Assembly (NCBI GenBank): GCA_003574885.1
Contig: PJFC01000001.1
Span: 744,001-808,000, forward strand
Direction of reading: 5' to 3'
Length of the DNA stretch: 64,000 nucleotides
Source of the DNA: Geobacter sp.
Lineage (GTDB): Bacteria > Desulfobacterota > Desulfuromonadia > Geobacterales > Geobacteraceae
Part shown: positions 18,702 to 29,186 of the stretch, in pieces
Numbering within the stretch: position 1 is the first letter of the stretch
Layout: each line of letters starts with the position of its first letter
The notes under the pieces: generated by a model
What the model was told of the DNA's origin: nothing
The model's database searches: none
Seen by the model: only the letters and a program-made list of their open reading frames with translations
Made by a program: the position numbers and the translations under genes

Positions 18702-19271
18702 GTGTCTGTGACCGACGAGGAGCTCTGGCGCACCGGAATTGATGCGCTGGCCCGTGAGTACCGGGCGTTGCCTTCCCCGCTGCGAGAGCGGGTCGCGGAG
18801 CTGGCGGCGCAGGTCAAGGAAGCCAAACTGGCACTCCATGACTGTGTGACGGCTGTCGATATCGGCGCCATCTGCGCCGACTGCCGGGGGGAGTGTTGCG
18901 CCCGGGGGAAAAACCATGTCACCGTTATCGATCTGCTGGTCTCCCTCGTAGAGGGGAGAGAGCTGGTCACCCCCTTCTTCGGCCATGACATCTGTCCCTA
19001 CCTGGGCGCTAATGGCTGTCTGATGGCTCCACCCTACCGTCCCTTTACCTGTATCATCTTCAACTGTGACCGGGTTGAGGGGCTCATGGGGAAATCTGAG
19101 AAGGAGCGGCTTTATGAAGCCGAGCGGCGGCTCCGTGCGGTGTACGGCGAGTTCGAAAAACTGTTCGGCAAGCGGTTCATGGCCGGCCTGCTCATCATGA
19201 GCGAGCGGGACCTGGTACTGCAGGGTTCCACGCTTCTCGGCGTGGGAAATAGGGCAATAAAGGAGAGCTGA
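18702..19271 (+). CDS. YkgJ-type cysteine-cluster protein
   Basis: A 189-residue cytosolic protein with a cysteine array, CADCRGECC around residues 57-65 and CPYLGANGCLMAPPYRPFTC about 40 residues later. This pattern fits the YkgJ/UPF0153-like zinc or iron chelating family, whose function is unknown. The start is GTG at 18702 (GTG at 18708 is an alternative). It follows rnpB closely, and its stop overlaps the next start by 1 nt, so the two form a pair. Confidence 0.75.
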   Translation: MSVTDEELWRTGIDALAREYRALPSPLRERVAELAAQVKEAKLALHDCVTAVDIGAICADCRGECCARGKNHVTVIDLLVSLVEGRELVTPFFGHDICPYLGANGCLMAPPYRPFTCIIFNCDRVEGLMGKSEKERLYEAERRLRAVYGEFEKLFGKRFMAGLLIMSERDLVLQGSTLLGVGNRAIKES

Positions 19272-19627
19272 TGGCGACCGTCAACGATCTGGTGCTGGTT
19301 CATATCGACAACAAGCCGGGCTTTTACGCCCGCATTGAGGATATCGTCCCGGACGTGAAGCCGGGATGGTGGCAGGTCCGTCTGCTGGTGCTCACCGTGC
19401 CGCTTCAGGTCTTTACCTGGATACTGGATGAAAGCCAGTTAAACGGCGCTCCGTACACCATGGGGGGGACGCCGGTCCGTCTGGATAAGGTGGTGGCTCC
19501 TGCCACGCCCACGCCGGAAAAGGAAACATCGCCTGCTAAGCCTGGCCCTGCCCTCGTGGAGAAGGGAGCGAAGCAGGGTGGCGGTGCCAAGGTGGTGTCG
19601 CTGGCGGAGCGGAAGAAGAAGGATTGA
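19271..19627 (+). CDS. Conserved hypothetical protein
   Basis: A 118-residue protein I cannot assign. Residues 1-75 look like a small beta-rich domain (VNDLVLVHIDNKPGFYARIEDI, KPGWWQVRLLVLTVPL). The rest is a Pro/Ala/Lys-rich low-complexity tail ending VVSLAERKKKD. It has no signal peptide or membrane segment. It is translationally coupled to the cysteine-cluster gene. Downstream, 237 nt without a gene carry only a weak TCAG-TCG-CTGA hairpin with T6 (19756-19772). Confidence 0.7.
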   Translation: MATVNDLVLVHIDNKPGFYARIEDIVPDVKPGWWQVRLLVLTVPLQVFTWILDESQLNGAPYTMGGTPVRLDKVVAPATPTPEKETSPAKPGPALVEKGAKQGGGAKVVSLAERKKKD

Positions 19628-19864
19628 ATCAATCAGTTGCATTGCGGTAGCCCTTGGTGGATGTGGATAATTCATGGGATCCCGTGCCGGACCGTTTATT
19701 TGTTCTGTCGGAATCTCTTTAGGTGTGCCCTTATGTTGGATAAAAGAGGTCTAATTCAGTCGCTGATTTTTTGCCCCCCCTTCACCGTTCTTTCACCCTC
19801 CCTCCGCTCAGGTAACTCCTTAAAAAGACGTCGGAAAAATCTTTTTCTTTAGACGAATTTTACC

Positions 19865-19893
19865 TTGACATCTCTCTTGTTGCTTTGTATAGT
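19865..19893 (+). promoter_or_regulatory. Promoter of the dcw cluster
   Basis: TTGACA (19865-19870), a 17-bp spacer and TATAGT (19888-19893) form a near-consensus sigma70 promoter 56 bp before mraZ. It probably drives much of the division and cell-wall cluster. Confidence 0.85.
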
Positions 19894-19904
19894 TTGAGCA
19901 CTTG

Positions 19905-19929
19905 GTGGTAAATTGTGGTAAATTGTGGC
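19905..19929 (+). promoter_or_regulatory. MraZ operator boxes
   Basis: Three GTGG(T/C) boxes start at 19905, 19915 and 19925, exactly 10 bp apart, with AAATT between boxes. MraZ is known to bind several TGGGN-like repeats at 10-bp spacing upstream of its own gene. They lie at or just after the start of transcription, fitting autorepression. Confidence 0.75.
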
Positions 19930-19948
19930 AAGTAGTGCCGGAGTAGCC

Positions 19949-20416
19949 ATGTTTTCGGGCGAAAATCCAAGCACAATCGATGGCAAGGGACGAACAAGCA
20001 TTCCCGCAAAATTCAGGGAGGTGCTGGTTTCTGTCTTTGGTGACGAGCGTTTTGTCGTCACCAAGGCGACCCCTGTCGACTTGGGTGATGGTACCTATGG
20101 CCGCGGCCTTTCAGTGTATCCTCTTTCCGAATGGAATGAACTGGAGCGGAAGATCAACGACAACGAGCAGGGTCTTCCCACCTCCCAGTTGAATATTCTC
20201 AAGCGCCAGATACTGGGTGCAAAGGAAGAGTCCGCTGCGGACAAGCTCGGGCGCGTGCTGCTGACCCCCGCCCTTCGTCTCCATGCGGGTCTTGAGCGTG
20301 AGATACTCTTTGTCGGTATGGGAAACCGCTTTGACGTCTGGAGCAGGGAAACCTATCGCCGCGTTCTCGAACAGGATGAGAAGAACTTTCCCGTCGACAA
20401 CGTGTTGGGAATTTAG
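19949..20416 (+). CDS. mraZ: Transcriptional regulator MraZ
   Basis: MraZ is an AbrB-like DNA-binding protein that represses its own dcw promoter. The product has 155 residues with two tandem SpoVT/AbrB-like repeats, the first containing [15 protein letters not shown] and the second [14 protein letters not shown] chose ATG 19949 ([15 protein letters not shown]), preceded by CCGGAG; a GTG at 19925 would overlap the third operator box. The stop is directly followed by the rsmH start with no gap. Confidence 0.95.
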   Translation: MFSGENPSTIDGKGRTSIPAKFREVLVSVFGDERFVVTKATPVDLGDGTYGRGLSVYPLSEWNELERKINDNEQGLPTSQLNILKRQILGAKEESAADKLGRVLLTPALRLHAGLEREILFVGMGNRFDVWSRETYRRVLEQDEKNFPVDNVLGI

Positions 20417-21355
20417 GTGGATGGCTTCGAACATATTCCGGTCATGCCCGCCGAGGTGCTCGCCTTCCTGAATCCCCGTTCCGGCGGGATATATGTGGAC
20501 GGAACCCTGGGTGGTGCCGGACATGCCCGGCAGATTCTGGCGGGGTCCTCTCCCGACGGCATTCTGGTCGGGTTCGACCGGGACCAGACAGCTCTTGGGA
20601 CGGCAACGACCCGGCTGGCTGAATTCGGCGAACGTGTCTGTCTGGTCAACCGCAACTTCGCAGAGATGGCGACCTCCCTCGCCGAGTTGGGGATAACCGG
20701 AATCGACGGACTGCTCCTCGACCTGGGGGTTTCATCTCACCAGCTCGATACGGTTGAGAGAGGGTTCAGCTTCCAGCAGGACGCCCCCCTGGACATGAGA
20801 ATGGACGTCACGAGAGGGGAGACGGCTGCCGATCTGGTGAACGGGCTGCCTGAGCGGGAACTGGAACGGATTATCAAGGAGTATGGGGAAGAGCGCTGGG
20901 CGCGCAGAATCGCCAAATTCATCGTTTCGGCCCGTGATGAGGCTCCTGTCGAGACAACCCTGCATTTGGTGGACATCATAAAGGGTGCGATTCCGAAGGC
21001 AAAGTGGGAGGAACGTATTCACCCGGCCACCAGGACGTTCCAGGCTCTGCGAATTGCCGTGAACGAAGAACTGACGAGCCTTGAAACTGGACTTTCCGCC
21101 GGTCTGCACCTGTTGAACCCCGGAGGGCGCTGCGTGGTGATTTCGTTCCATTCCCTGGAAGACCGGATCGTCAAGCAGAGTTTCCGTCGTCTGGCCCAAG
21201 GGTGCATCTGCCCGAAAAACCTTCCCCTCTGCGTCTGTGGCCATACACCGCAACTTCGCATTCTGACCAGCAAACCGGTGATGGCCGGCGAGAAGGAAGT
21301 CGAGGCCAATCCCCGTGCCCGCAGCGCAAGGCTGAGGGCAGCGGAAAAGCTGTAA
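20417..21355 (+). CDS. rsmH: 16S rRNA (cytosine1402-N4)-methyltransferase
   Basis: RsmH (MraW) methylates N4 of C1402 in the ribosomal P site. The product has 312 residues. The start [13 protein letters not shown] is typical, [16 protein letters not shown] is the SAM-binding loop, and [15 protein letters not shown] and [13 protein letters not shown] are family signatures. The GTG at 20417 is directly adjacent to the mraZ stop. It is the second gene of the dcw cluster. Confidence 0.97.
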   Translation: MDGFEHIPVMPAEVLAFLNPRSGGIYVDGTLGGAGHARQILAGSSPDGILVGFDRDQTALGTATTRLAEFGERVCLVNRNFAEMATSLAELGITGIDGLLLDLGVSSHQLDTVERGFSFQQDAPLDMRMDVTRGETAADLVNGLPERELERIIKEYGEERWARRIAKFIVSARDEAPVETTLHLVDIIKGAIPKAKWEERIHPATRTFQALRIAVNEELTSLETGLSAGLHLLNPGGRCVVISFHSLEDRIVKQSFRRLAQGCICPKNLPLCVCGHTPQLRILTSKPVMAGEKEVEANPRARSARLRAAEKL

Positions 21356-21377
21356 CAAACACTTGGGAGAATCTATC

Positions 21378-21713
21378 ATGTCCAATGCCCGCATGGCGTA
21401 CAGTAAAGTTGCTGCCCCACGCAAGCTGGAGGCAGCTATTGCCAATCGCTGGGATCTTTTCCCCTTTCTCATGGTGGTCATGGTGCTCCTTACGCTGGTG
21501 GCCATTTTCCATGTCTGGTCGAGGGTCACGGTGATCGACCTCAATCTCCAGTTGTCCGAGTCGAGCCGCAGTCTTAAAGAGCAGCAGCAGGAACAGAACC
21601 GGCTGACTCTGGAGGTCGCCTCCATGAAAAACCCTGCACGGGTTGAGGCGCTGGCAAAGGGTGAACTGGGAATGGCACTGCCGACTGAACAGCAGGTGGT
21701 AGTCGTCAGATGA
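21378..21713 (+). CDS. ftsL: Cell division protein FtsL
   Basis: FtsL is a small bitopic divisome protein that works with FtsB and FtsQ to activate FtsWI. The 111-residue product has a basic cytoplasmic tail, one membrane segment (about 28-47) and a periplasmic coiled coil (about 55-85). Sequence conservation in this family is low, so the call rests on topology and its place between rsmH and ftsI. ATG 21378 is chosen, with GGGAGA upstream. It overlaps ftsI by 4 nt. Confidence 0.88.
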   Translation: MSNARMAYSKVAAPRKLEAAIANRWDLFPFLMVVMVLLTLVAIFHVWSRVTVIDLNLQLSESSRSLKEQQQEQNRLTLEVASMKNPARVEALAKGELGMALPTEQQVVVVR

Positions 21714-23683
21714 TGGATCGCCGGGAAAAATGGACAAAGGTCCGCATCAGGTTCGTAGCGAGCCTGTTTGTCGTTGCCTTTGCCATCGTCTCGGCGCGAG
21801 CGGTCTATCTGCAGGTGATTAAGAAGGAACAACTTCTCAAGCTGGCGGAGAAGCAGCATCAGGGGATCATTCAGCTCACACCGGGCAGGGGTGATATCTA
21901 CGACTGCAACAAGGCCCCCTTGGCGGTATCGGTTGAGATGGACTCCTGTTTTGCGGAGCCACGCAATGTAGAAAATATCCCTGCTGCGGCCGCACTGCTG
22001 GCACCTGTCCTTGGTGTCAGTCGGGACGAACTGCTCAGGAAGATGCAGGGGAGCAAGAACTTTTGCTGGTTGCAGCGCCAGGTGACCCCGGAAAAGGCTC
22101 AGAAGGTTCGCGACCTCGAAATCGAAGGGATCGGTTTCGTCAAGGAAAGTAAACGCTTTTACCCCAACGCTGAAATTGCCTCCCATGTCATTGGTTTCAC
22201 CGGTCTTGATCCCGCAGGGCTTGAGGGGGTGGAGTTGAAGTACAACGCAACCATCCTTGGCAATACCGGCTATATTGTGACCGAGCGTGATGCCCTCGGG
22301 CGGAATGTTGCGCTCAAGGGGATGGTTGTGAAAAAGGCCTCCAAGGGGCAAAATGTCACCCTGACCCTGGACAAGAACATCCAGTACCTGGCGGAAAAGG
22401 AGCTGGCCAAGGCAGTTCTGGGTAGCCGGGCAAAAGCGGGTATTGCGTTGGTGATGGAACCCCAGACCGGTAAAATACTGGCAATGGCCAACTATCCCAA
22501 CTTCAACCCAAACGCCTACTCTGATTTCGGACCGCAGCAGTTGCGCGACCGTGCCGTTGCCGACAGTTTCGAACCAGGATCGACCTTCAAGGTATTCCTC
22601 GTTGCCGCCGCACTGGAAGAGAAGATTGTAACTCCCCGTGAAGGATTCAACTGCGAAAACGGGAGCTACAATATCGGCGGACGGACCATTCACGACACCC
22701 ATCGTTATGGGCGACTCAGTGTGGCCGAGGTTCTCAAGTATTCGAGCAACATCGGTGCAGCCAAGATTGGGACACGCCTTGGTCCGGAACGTCTTTACAA
22801 CTACCTGCGGAGTTTCGGATTCGGCGAGCGAAGCGGCATAGATCTTCCCGGCGAGGCGAGTGGTTACCTGCGGGGCCGTAATCAGTGGTTCGGGGTGGAC
22901 CTTGCGACCATCTCATTCGGTCAGGGGGTTTCGGCCAATGCAGTGCAGATAGCTGCTGCCATCTCTGCGATTGCTAACGGCGGGGTCCTGATGAAGCCGT
23001 ACGTCGTGGAGCAAATCAGCGACGATACCGGGACGGTGATGCAGAAAATAACTCCCCAGGTCCGGCAGCGGGTCGTATCGCCGGAAGTGGCTCGAACCGT
23101 TGCCAGGATGCTGGAAGGGGTAACCCTTCCCGGGGGAACAGGCACAAACGCCGCAGTGGATGGTTACAGCGTAGCAGGAAAGACGGGAACCGCCCAGAAG
23201 GTCGATCCCGTTACCCACGGCTACTCGCTCGACAAACGGACCGCATCTTTTGTCGGGTTCGTTCCGGTCGAGAATCCACGCCTGACGATACTGGTGGTTA
23301 TTGACGAGCCGAAAACGAGTCCTTATGGAGGGGTGGTGGCGGCGCCGGCATTCCAGGCCATTGCGCAACAAACTCTCTGCTATCTGCGGATTCCTCCGGA
23401 GAAGGAGCTGAAAAAACGTCCTGAACCGGTTGAAGTGAAGAATCCGGTTGCTGAAGAACAGCAGATGACGGCAGCTGAAGGGGTTATCGAAGAGGCGGGT
23501 GAGGGTTCGGTCATGCCCAATTTTCGCGGGATGAGTATGCGACAGGTCATGCAGACCATGGAAAAGCGCGGGTTGAACGTAAAGCTCCTGGGGAGCGGTC
23601 GAGCAATCGAACAGAACCCTCAGCCGGGCCGGAAGGTCGGGCCGAGCGAACCGGTCTGGATCAAATTTGCCCCGGCGGCCTGA
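21710..23683 (+). CDS. ftsI: Division-specific peptidoglycan transpeptidase (PBP) with PASTA domain
   Basis: This class B penicillin-binding protein crosslinks septal peptidoglycan with FtsW. It has 657 residues: a membrane anchor (about 13-33), a dimerisation domain, and a transpeptidase with Ser291-x-x-Lys294 (PGSTFK), Ser345-x-Asn347 and Lys491-Thr-Gly. After about residue 600 one PASTA domain begins at VMPNFRGMSMRQVMQ. PASTA is usual in Gram-positive SpoVD/PBP2x and in some delta-proteobacteria but absent from E. coli FtsI. It overlaps ftsL by 4 nt. Confidence 0.95.
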   Translation: MMDRREKWTKVRIRFVASLFVVAFAIVSARAVYLQVIKKEQLLKLAEKQHQGIIQLTPGRGDIYDCNKAPLAVSVEMDSCFAEPRNVENIPAAAALLAPVLGVSRDELLRKMQGSKNFCWLQRQVTPEKAQKVRDLEIEGIGFVKESKRFYPNAEIASHVIGFTGLDPAGLEGVELKYNATILGNTGYIVTERDALGRNVALKGMVVKKASKGQNVTLTLDKNIQYLAEKELAKAVLGSRAKAGIALVMEPQTGKILAMANYPNFNPNAYSDFGPQQLRDRAVADSFEPGSTFKVFLVAAALEEKIVTPREGFNCENGSYNIGGRTIHDTHRYGRLSVAEVLKYSSNIGAAKIGTRLGPERLYNYLRSFGFGERSGIDLPGEASGYLRGRNQWFGVDLATISFGQGVSANAVQIAAAISAIANGGVLMKPYVVEQISDDTGTVMQKITPQVRQRVVSPEVARTVARMLEGVTLPGGTGTNAAVDGYSVAGKTGTAQKVDPVTHGYSLDKRTASFVGFVPVENPRLTILVVIDEPKTSPYGGVVAAPAFQAIAQQTLCYLRIPPEKELKKRPEPVEVKNPVAEEQQMTAAEGVIEEAGEGSVMPNFRGMSMRQVMQTMEKRGLNVKLLGSGRAIEQNPQPGRKVGPSEPVWIKFAPAA

Positions 23684-23733
23684 GGAGTTGCAGACGATGA
23701 AAAAACGCGCCAACGGATACCGAAAGAGGCAAT

Positions 23734-25257
23734 ATGCTGCTGAGTGAACTGCTCACATCGACCACACCGCTGGCATCGGGCGGTAACGTGGCTCTGGAGA
23801 TCCAGGGGCTGTACTATGATTCCCGTCAGGTAAAGCCCGGGGGTCTCTTTTTCGCGTTAAAGGGTGTTGCTTCCGACGGCCATCGCTTTATCGAAACGGC
23901 ACTAAGTTCAGGTGCGGTGGCGGTGGTGCTGGAAGATGAAAAATTCGCACCGGCATCGGCAACCTGGGTGAAGGTGGCTGACGCCCGGCTGGCGATGACC
24001 AAAATGGCTGCCTTATTTTACGGCAACCCGACCGATACCGTTCCCCTTGTCGGTATCACCGGAACCAATGGAAAAACCACCACCACCTATCTGGTGGAGG
24101 CGATCCTCGCCGAGGCGGGATTACCTGCTGCCGTACTCGGCACCATCAGCTACCGGTTCCGGGACCGGGTCATTCCCGCCCCCAACACGACGCCGGAATC
24201 GGTCGATCTGCAGCGGATACTTCGGGAAGTCGTGGATATGGGCGCGGCAAGCGTGGTGATGGAGGTTTCATCCCATGCTCTGGAACAGCGTCGGGTTGAT
24301 GGCGGCCGCTTCGACGTGGGGGTCTTCACCAACCTTACCCGGGATCATCTTGATTACCACCATGACATGGAATCCTATCTGGCGAGCAAACAGCGCCTCT
24401 TTGCCGGGTTGCTCACTCCCGATCGGGTAAAACCGCAGCGACGCGCAGTCATCAATCTCGACGATGCCTACGGCAGCCAGGTGGCAGCCGTAGCGGCCTG
24501 CCCGGTCATCGGCTACGGGTTCGATGCAGGCGCCCAGGTTACGGCGAGGGAGATCAGCTTTAGCGTTGACGGGATCAGTGGCATGCTCGTGACACCGGCC
24601 GGGGAAATCCCCTTCCGGTCCGCACTGCTCGGTCGCTTCAATCTTTACAACATCCTTGCTGCAGTGGGGACGGGTGTTGCTCTCAGCCTCCCGCTGACCG
24701 CCATCCGCGATGGTCTCGAACGCCATGCCAGTGTTCCGGGAAGGCTTGAACGGGTTGCAAACGAACGGGGGGTTACCCTTCTCGTGGACTACGCCCATAC
24801 GGGTGATGCGCTGGAGAACGTGCTCCGGACCGTTAAAGAACTGGCCGAGGGTCGGATTATCACGGTTTTCGGTTGTGGCGGCGACCGGGATCGCGGAAAG
24901 CGGCCGGTTATGGGGGAGATAGCCGCACGCTACAGCGACCTGGCCATCGTAACCTCCGATAATCCCCGTACCGAGCAACCGGCTGCCATTCTTGCCGAGG
25001 TCCGCGGTGGAATCCTGCCGCTTGGGCTGAGGGAATATGCACCGGGTGATCTTGCGGAAGGGATTTCGGAAAAAGGTTTCTGCACCATTGAAAATCGCCG
25101 TGAAGCAATACGTTTGGCAGTTCGTCTTGCCCGGCCCCGGGATATCGTCCTCCTGGCGGGGAAGGGCCATGAGGATTACCAGATCATTGGCACGGAGAAA
25201 CACCATTTCGACGACCGGGAAGAGGCGGCACAGGCCTTTGCCGAGATGGAGAGCTGA
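23734..25257 (+). CDS. murE: UDP-MurNAc-L-Ala-D-Glu:meso-diaminopimelate ligase
   Basis: MurE adds the third residue of the peptidoglycan stem peptide in the cytosol. It has 507 residues. ATP binds at [13 protein letters not shown] (GTNGKT 110-115), and the carbamylated lysine region and C-terminal DNPR motif (TSDNPRTEQP) are visible. DNPR marks meso-diaminopimelate specificity, so this organism has Gram-negative-type peptidoglycan. It follows ftsI by 50 nt and precedes murF by 3 nt. Confidence 0.97.
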   Translation: MLLSELLTSTTPLASGGNVALEIQGLYYDSRQVKPGGLFFALKGVASDGHRFIETALSSGAVAVVLEDEKFAPASATWVKVADARLAMTKMAALFYGNPTDTVPLVGITGTNGKTTTTYLVEAILAEAGLPAAVLGTISYRFRDRVIPAPNTTPESVDLQRILREVVDMGAASVVMEVSSHALEQRRVDGGRFDVGVFTNLTRDHLDYHHDMESYLASKQRLFAGLLTPDRVKPQRRAVINLDDAYGSQVAAVAACPVIGYGFDAGAQVTAREISFSVDGISGMLVTPAGEIPFRSALLGRFNLYNILAAVGTGVALSLPLTAIRDGLERHASVPGRLERVANERGVTLLVDYAHTGDALENVLRTVKELAEGRIITVFGCGGDRDRGKRPVMGEIAARYSDLAIVTSDNPRTEQPAAILAEVRGGILPLGLREYAPGDLAEGISEKGFCTIENRREAIRLAVRLARPRDIVLLAGKGHEDYQIIGTEKHHFDDREEAAQAFAEMES

Positions 25258-25260
25258 TCA

Positions 25261-26664
25261 ATGTTCACGGTCGAGGAAATAGTCCGGGCAACGGACGGTA
25301 CGACAAGCGGCCCGGCAACAGGCGTGATTGCAGGGGTGTCTACCGATTCGCGCACGGTAATGGCCGGTGAGCTGTTCATCCCCCTGCGGGGAGAGCAGTT
25401 TGATGGCCACGACTACATCGGTGCAGCAATCGAGCGGGGGTGTACGACGCTGCTGGCCGAAGCGAGCTGGCTGGCGGAACACCCGCTGCCGGCCGGGGTC
25501 TGCTGCATAACCGTCACGGATACCCTTCGTGCCCTTGGCGACCTGGCGGCGTTCCACCGGCAACGCTTCTCCCTGCCGCTGGTTGGCGTGACCGGCAGCA
25601 ACGGCAAGACTACCACCAAAGAGATGCTTGCAGCCATACTGGGCAGGACCGGCGAGGGGCTCAAGACGAGCGGCAACCTGAATAACCTGATCGGCCTCCC
25701 CAAGATGCTCCTGCAACTGGCTCCTTCCCACCACTGGGGGGTGCTTGAGATGGGGATGAGCGAACCTGGGGAGATTGCCCGGCTGGCTGAGATCGCAGCC
25801 CCGGGTGTCGGCGTGATTACCAATGCATTTCCCGCCCATCTGGAAAGCATGGGGAACATCGATGCGGTAGCCCACGCAAAGGGGGAGTTGTTCATGGGGT
25901 TGGCACCCGGTTCGGTTGCCGTTTACAACGCAGATGACACCCGTATTGCCGCGTTGCCCGTGCCCGACGGGGTAAAGAGGCTTTCTTTCGGCCTGCATGG
26001 TGCAGACGTTACTGCCGGCCAGATCGAAGGGCGCGGCAGGCGGGGGCAGCAATTTGTCCTCCGGCTCCCGGATACGTCCTTGACCGTTACATTACAGGCC
26101 TATGGACGGCACAATATCTATAATGCCCTGGCTGCAGCAGCTGCGGCCGTAGCACTCGGTGTGCCCCCGGAGACTGTTCGGGAGGGGCTGGAGGCGTTCA
26201 CCCCCTACGACAAACGCTTCAAGGTTGAGGAAGTGGATGGTGTTGTCCTGATCGATGACAGCTACAACGCCAACCCTGCTTCCATGGCAGCCGCGCTCGT
26301 GACTCTGGGAGAGTTGAAGGAAGAGGGGCGTGCGGTAGCGGTACTCGGGGACATGCTTGAACTTGGCACGGATACCGGCCAGTCCCACCAGGATGTGGGT
26401 CGTCTGGCGGCCGGTTGCGTTGATAAGCTTTATCTGGTGGGAGGAATGTCAGAGGTTGTGGCGTCGGGTGCCGTTGCGGCGGGTCTGGCCGAAGACCGGA
26501 TCGTCATTGCCCCCAACCATGACAGGCTCGTTGCGGAACTGGCGCGGGGAACACGCCCTGGCGATGTCATACTTGTCAAGGGTTCACGCGGCATGCGCAT
26601 GGAAAGGGTAGCCGACGCCATCCGTAACGGCTTCGGTACGTCCGGTAGCAAGGAGACAACCTGA
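25261..26664 (+). CDS. murF: UDP-MurNAc-tripeptide:D-Ala-D-Ala ligase
   Basis: MurF attaches D-Ala-D-Ala to the UDP-MurNAc-tripeptide, finishing the cytosolic precursor. The 467-residue enzyme has the Mur ligase P-loop [14 protein letters not shown] (GSNGKT 112-117), [24 protein letters not shown] and the ADP-binding [11 protein letters not shown]. It overlaps mraY by one base at the TGATG-type junction. Confidence 0.97.
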   Translation: MFTVEEIVRATDGTTSGPATGVIAGVSTDSRTVMAGELFIPLRGEQFDGHDYIGAAIERGCTTLLAEASWLAEHPLPAGVCCITVTDTLRALGDLAAFHRQRFSLPLVGVTGSNGKTTTKEMLAAILGRTGEGLKTSGNLNNLIGLPKMLLQLAPSHHWGVLEMGMSEPGEIARLAEIAAPGVGVITNAFPAHLESMGNIDAVAHAKGELFMGLAPGSVAVYNADDTRIAALPVPDGVKRLSFGLHGADVTAGQIEGRGRRGQQFVLRLPDTSLTVTLQAYGRHNIYNALAAAAAAVALGVPPETVREGLEAFTPYDKRFKVEEVDGVVLIDDSYNANPASMAAALVTLGELKEEGRAVAVLGDMLELGTDTGQSHQDVGRLAAGCVDKLYLVGGMSEVVASGAVAAGLAEDRIVIAPNHDRLVAELARGTRPGDVILVKGSRGMRMERVADAIRNGFGTSGSKETT

Positions 26665-27740
26665 TGCTTTATCATCTGCTCTATCCACTGGCATCCGATG
26701 TCAAGCTGTTCAACATTTTCAAGTACCTCACGTTCCGGACGATCTACGCCATGATCACTGCCCTGATCGTCAGCTTCATCGTGGGGCCATGGATCATCCG
26801 GAAGCTGGAGGCGCTGCAGGCCCGACAGGTGATCAGAACCGATGGTCCCGAGTCACATCTCAAGAAAGCAGGCACCCCCACCATGGGGGGGCTGTTGATC
26901 CTGACGGCAATCGTCGTCCCGACCCTTCTCTGGGCCGACCTGCGCAACTCCTTCATTTGGATTACCCTGCTGGTCATTGTTGGATACGGATTGATCGGTT
27001 TTGTGGACGACTACAAGAAGGTGGTGGAAAAGGATCCGAAAGGGTTGTCGCCGCGCCAGAAGATGTTCTGGCAGATAGTGATAGCCGGTGCGGTGGGGAT
27101 TACTCTCTATTCACTTCCCGGCTTTTCCAGTGAGCTGTACTTCCCCTTCTTCAAGCGCCTTCACCCCGACCTGGGGATTTTCTACATCGCATTTGCCACC
27201 CTCGTTATCGTCGGCGCGAGCAATGCGGTCAACCTGACCGACGGCCTGGACGGCTTGGCCATCGGGCCGGTGGCGCTCAATGCCGGCACCTACCTGCTTT
27301 TCTGCTACATCGCCGGGAATATCCGGCTCTCCGCCTACCTGCAGATACCCTACGTTGCGGGAAGCGGTGAACTGGCTGTGCTGTGTGGGGCAATGGTCGG
27401 AGCCGGACTCGGTTTCCTCTGGTACAACTCCTATCCCGCCGAGGTCTTCATGGGGGATGTGGGCTCCCTGCCGCTGGGTGGAGCCCTGGGGACTCTGGCG
27501 GTCATCACCAAGCAGGAGATCCTTCTGGTCATTGTCGGCGGGGTATTCGTGATCGAGGCGCTGTCGGTGATCTTTCAGGTCGGGTCATACAAATACCGCG
27601 GCAAGCGGATTTTCCGGATGGCGCCGATCCATCACCACTTCGAGTTGAAGGGTGTGGCTGAGCCGAAAATCATCGTCCGGTTCTGGATAATTACGATCAT
27701 CCTGGCACTGGTTGCCATATCAACATTGAAGATGCGGTAG
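26664..27740 (+). CDS. mraY: Phospho-N-acetylmuramoyl-pentapeptide transferase
   Basis: MraY transfers phospho-MurNAc-pentapeptide to undecaprenyl phosphate, making lipid I at the inner membrane. The 358-residue protein has about ten membrane segments. Signatures include [19 protein letters not shown] with catalytic aspartates, [10 protein letters not shown] and the C-terminal HHHFELKG. It is the usual size. A pair of GC-rich palindromes separates it from murD. Confidence 0.97.
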   Translation: MLYHLLYPLASDVKLFNIFKYLTFRTIYAMITALIVSFIVGPWIIRKLEALQARQVIRTDGPESHLKKAGTPTMGGLLILTAIVVPTLLWADLRNSFIWITLLVIVGYGLIGFVDDYKKVVEKDPKGLSPRQKMFWQIVIAGAVGITLYSLPGFSSELYFPFFKRLHPDLGIFYIAFATLVIVGASNAVNLTDGLDGLAIGPVALNAGTYLLFCYIAGNIRLSAYLQIPYVAGSGELAVLCGAMVGAGLGFLWYNSYPAEVFMGDVGSLPLGGALGTLAVITKQEILLVIVGGVFVIEALSVIFQVGSYKYRGKRIFRMAPIHHHFELKGVAEPKIIVRFWIITIILALVAISTLKMR

Positions 27741-27750
27741 CGAACCGACG

Positions 27751-27792
27751 TAGGGGCGCGGTTGCCGCGCCCAGGGCAGGGGCTCCCTGCCC
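27751..27792. repeat. Double GC-rich palindrome, copy 3
   Basis: Two hairpins in tandem: GGGCGCGG-TTG-CCGCGCCC (27755-27773) and GGGCAGGG-CT-CCCTGCCC (27775-27792), introduced by GTAG. Family of short palindromes; it fills the mraY-murD gap. Confidence 0.75.
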
Positions 27793-27806
27793 CTGCGGAA
27801 CAGAAA

Positions 27807-29186
27807 ATGGCCATGGAACTGAAAAATAAAAAAATACTTGTTGTCGGACTGGCCCGCACCGGAGTTGCGGTGGCCCGTTTCCTCGTGAAACAGGGAGCAC
27901 TGACGACGATTACTGACATGAAGAAGGAGGCGGAACTCTCTCCCTGGCTGGACAAGCTTGCTGGTCTGCCGGTTACGCTGGAGCTGGGGAGGCATGACGA
28001 GGAGAGTTTCCGCACGGCCGACTTGATCGTGGTGAGCCCGGGGGTGCCGCTTGACATCCGGCCGCTCCAGGTTGCCCGTGATGCGGGACGATCGATCGTG
28101 AGCGAGGTGGAACTGGCAAGCCGGTTCATCACGGCCCCTATTGCCGCCATTACTGGCACCAACGGCAAAACCACCACCACGACCCTGACGGGAGAGATTT
28201 TCAAGGCGGCCGGCTTTGGGACCTTCGTCGGCGGCAACATCGGTAACCCGCTCATCGAGGCGGTGGAACCTGCCATTCCGAATGGAAAAGCGAAGAGCTG
28301 CGAGCGGGTGGTGGTTGAACTCTCCTCCTTCCAGCTGGAGGGGATCGAGCAGTTCCGGCCGCGGGTGGCGGTGCTCCTGAATATTAGCGAAGATCACCTT
28401 GATCGTTATGCCACCTTCCAGGAATACGTCGATGCCAAGCTGCGCATATTCATGAACCAGACCTCCGAGGACTTCGCCGTGCTCAACGTTGACGACCCGC
28501 TGGTCGCCGCCTGTGCCGACCGCCTGGCGGCGCGGGTGGTACCGACAAGCCAGCAGCGGGAGCTGCCCGAAGGGATATTCCACAAGGACGGCGTCATCAC
28601 CTTCCGTTGGGAAGGGCGTGAAGAACGTTTCCCCATAGCCACCTATCATCTTCAGGGGGTCCACAACATCGAGAACATCATGGCCGCCCTGGCGACGGCG
28701 CTCCTCATGGGGTGCGATGCCGCAACCTGCCAGGCTGCCGCTGCCGCCTTCCGTGGTCTTCCTCACCGGATGGAACTGGTCCGGACGGTAAACGGCGTCC
28801 CCTGGTACGAGGACAGCAAGGCAACCAACGTGGGGAGCGTGGAAAAGGCGCTGGCGAGCTTCGAAAACATTACCCTCATCGCGGGGGGGAAGGACAAAGG
28901 GGGCTCCTACGCTCCGTTGGCGGAACTCGTCCGGTCACGGGTACGGCACATGGTGCTTATCGGCGAGGCAAAGGAGCGCATCGCCAGGGAGCTGGGGCAC
29001 CTGACCGATACCCATATGACTGCATCCCTCGAAGAAGCGGTGCAGACGGCCGCGACCCTCACGAAACCGGGGGGAATCGTCCTCTTTTCCCCTGCCTGTT
29101 CCAGCTTCGACATGTTCCGTGATTACGAGGAGCGGGCAGAGAGGTACAAGGCGCTGGTCCGAGCTCTGGAGGAAAAACAGTGCTGA
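27807..29186 (+). CDS. murD: UDP-MurNAc-L-alanine:D-glutamate ligase
   Basis: MurD adds D-glutamate to UDP-MurNAc-L-Ala. With ATG 27807 the product is 459 residues and starts [19 protein letters not shown]. The frame is open 45 nt further upstream, but that part is translated palindrome and is not conserved. The P-loop [11 protein letters not shown] (GTNGKT 117-122) is present, followed by [11 protein letters not shown] and the C-terminal WYEDSKATN and [11 protein letters not shown]. It overlaps ftsW by 7 nt. Confidence 0.96.
   Translation: MAMELKNKKILVVGLARTGVAVARFLVKQGALTTITDMKKEAELSPWLDKLAGLPVTLELGRHDEESFRTADLIVVSPGVPLDIRPLQVARDAGRSIVSEVELASRFITAPIAAITGTNGKTTTTTLTGEIFKAAGFGTFVGGNIGNPLIEAVEPAIPNGKAKSCERVVVELSSFQLEGIEQFRPRVAVLLNISEDHLDRYATFQEYVDAKLRIFMNQTSEDFAVLNVDDPLVAACADRLAARVVPTSQQRELPEGIFHKDGVITFRWEGREERFPIATYHLQGVHNIENIMAALATALLMGCDAATCQAAAAAFRGLPHRMELVRTVNGVPWYEDSKATNVGSVEKALASFENITLIAGGKDKGGSYAPLAELVRSRVRHMVLIGEAKERIARELGHLTDTHMTASLEEAVQTAATLTKPGGIVLFSPACSSFDMFRDYEERAERYKALVRALEEKQC

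Noticed and set aside
19628-19864. A small gene before the dcw promoter
   Set aside because: The only frame (about 71 codons from 19637) has no ribosome site, no homology that I can see and a composition unlike genes here.
20732-22702. A 656-codon open frame on the - strand across rsmH, ftsL and ftsI
   Set aside because: It is antisense to three certain genes, shows no recognisable domain and is explained by GC-rich codon usage on the + strand.
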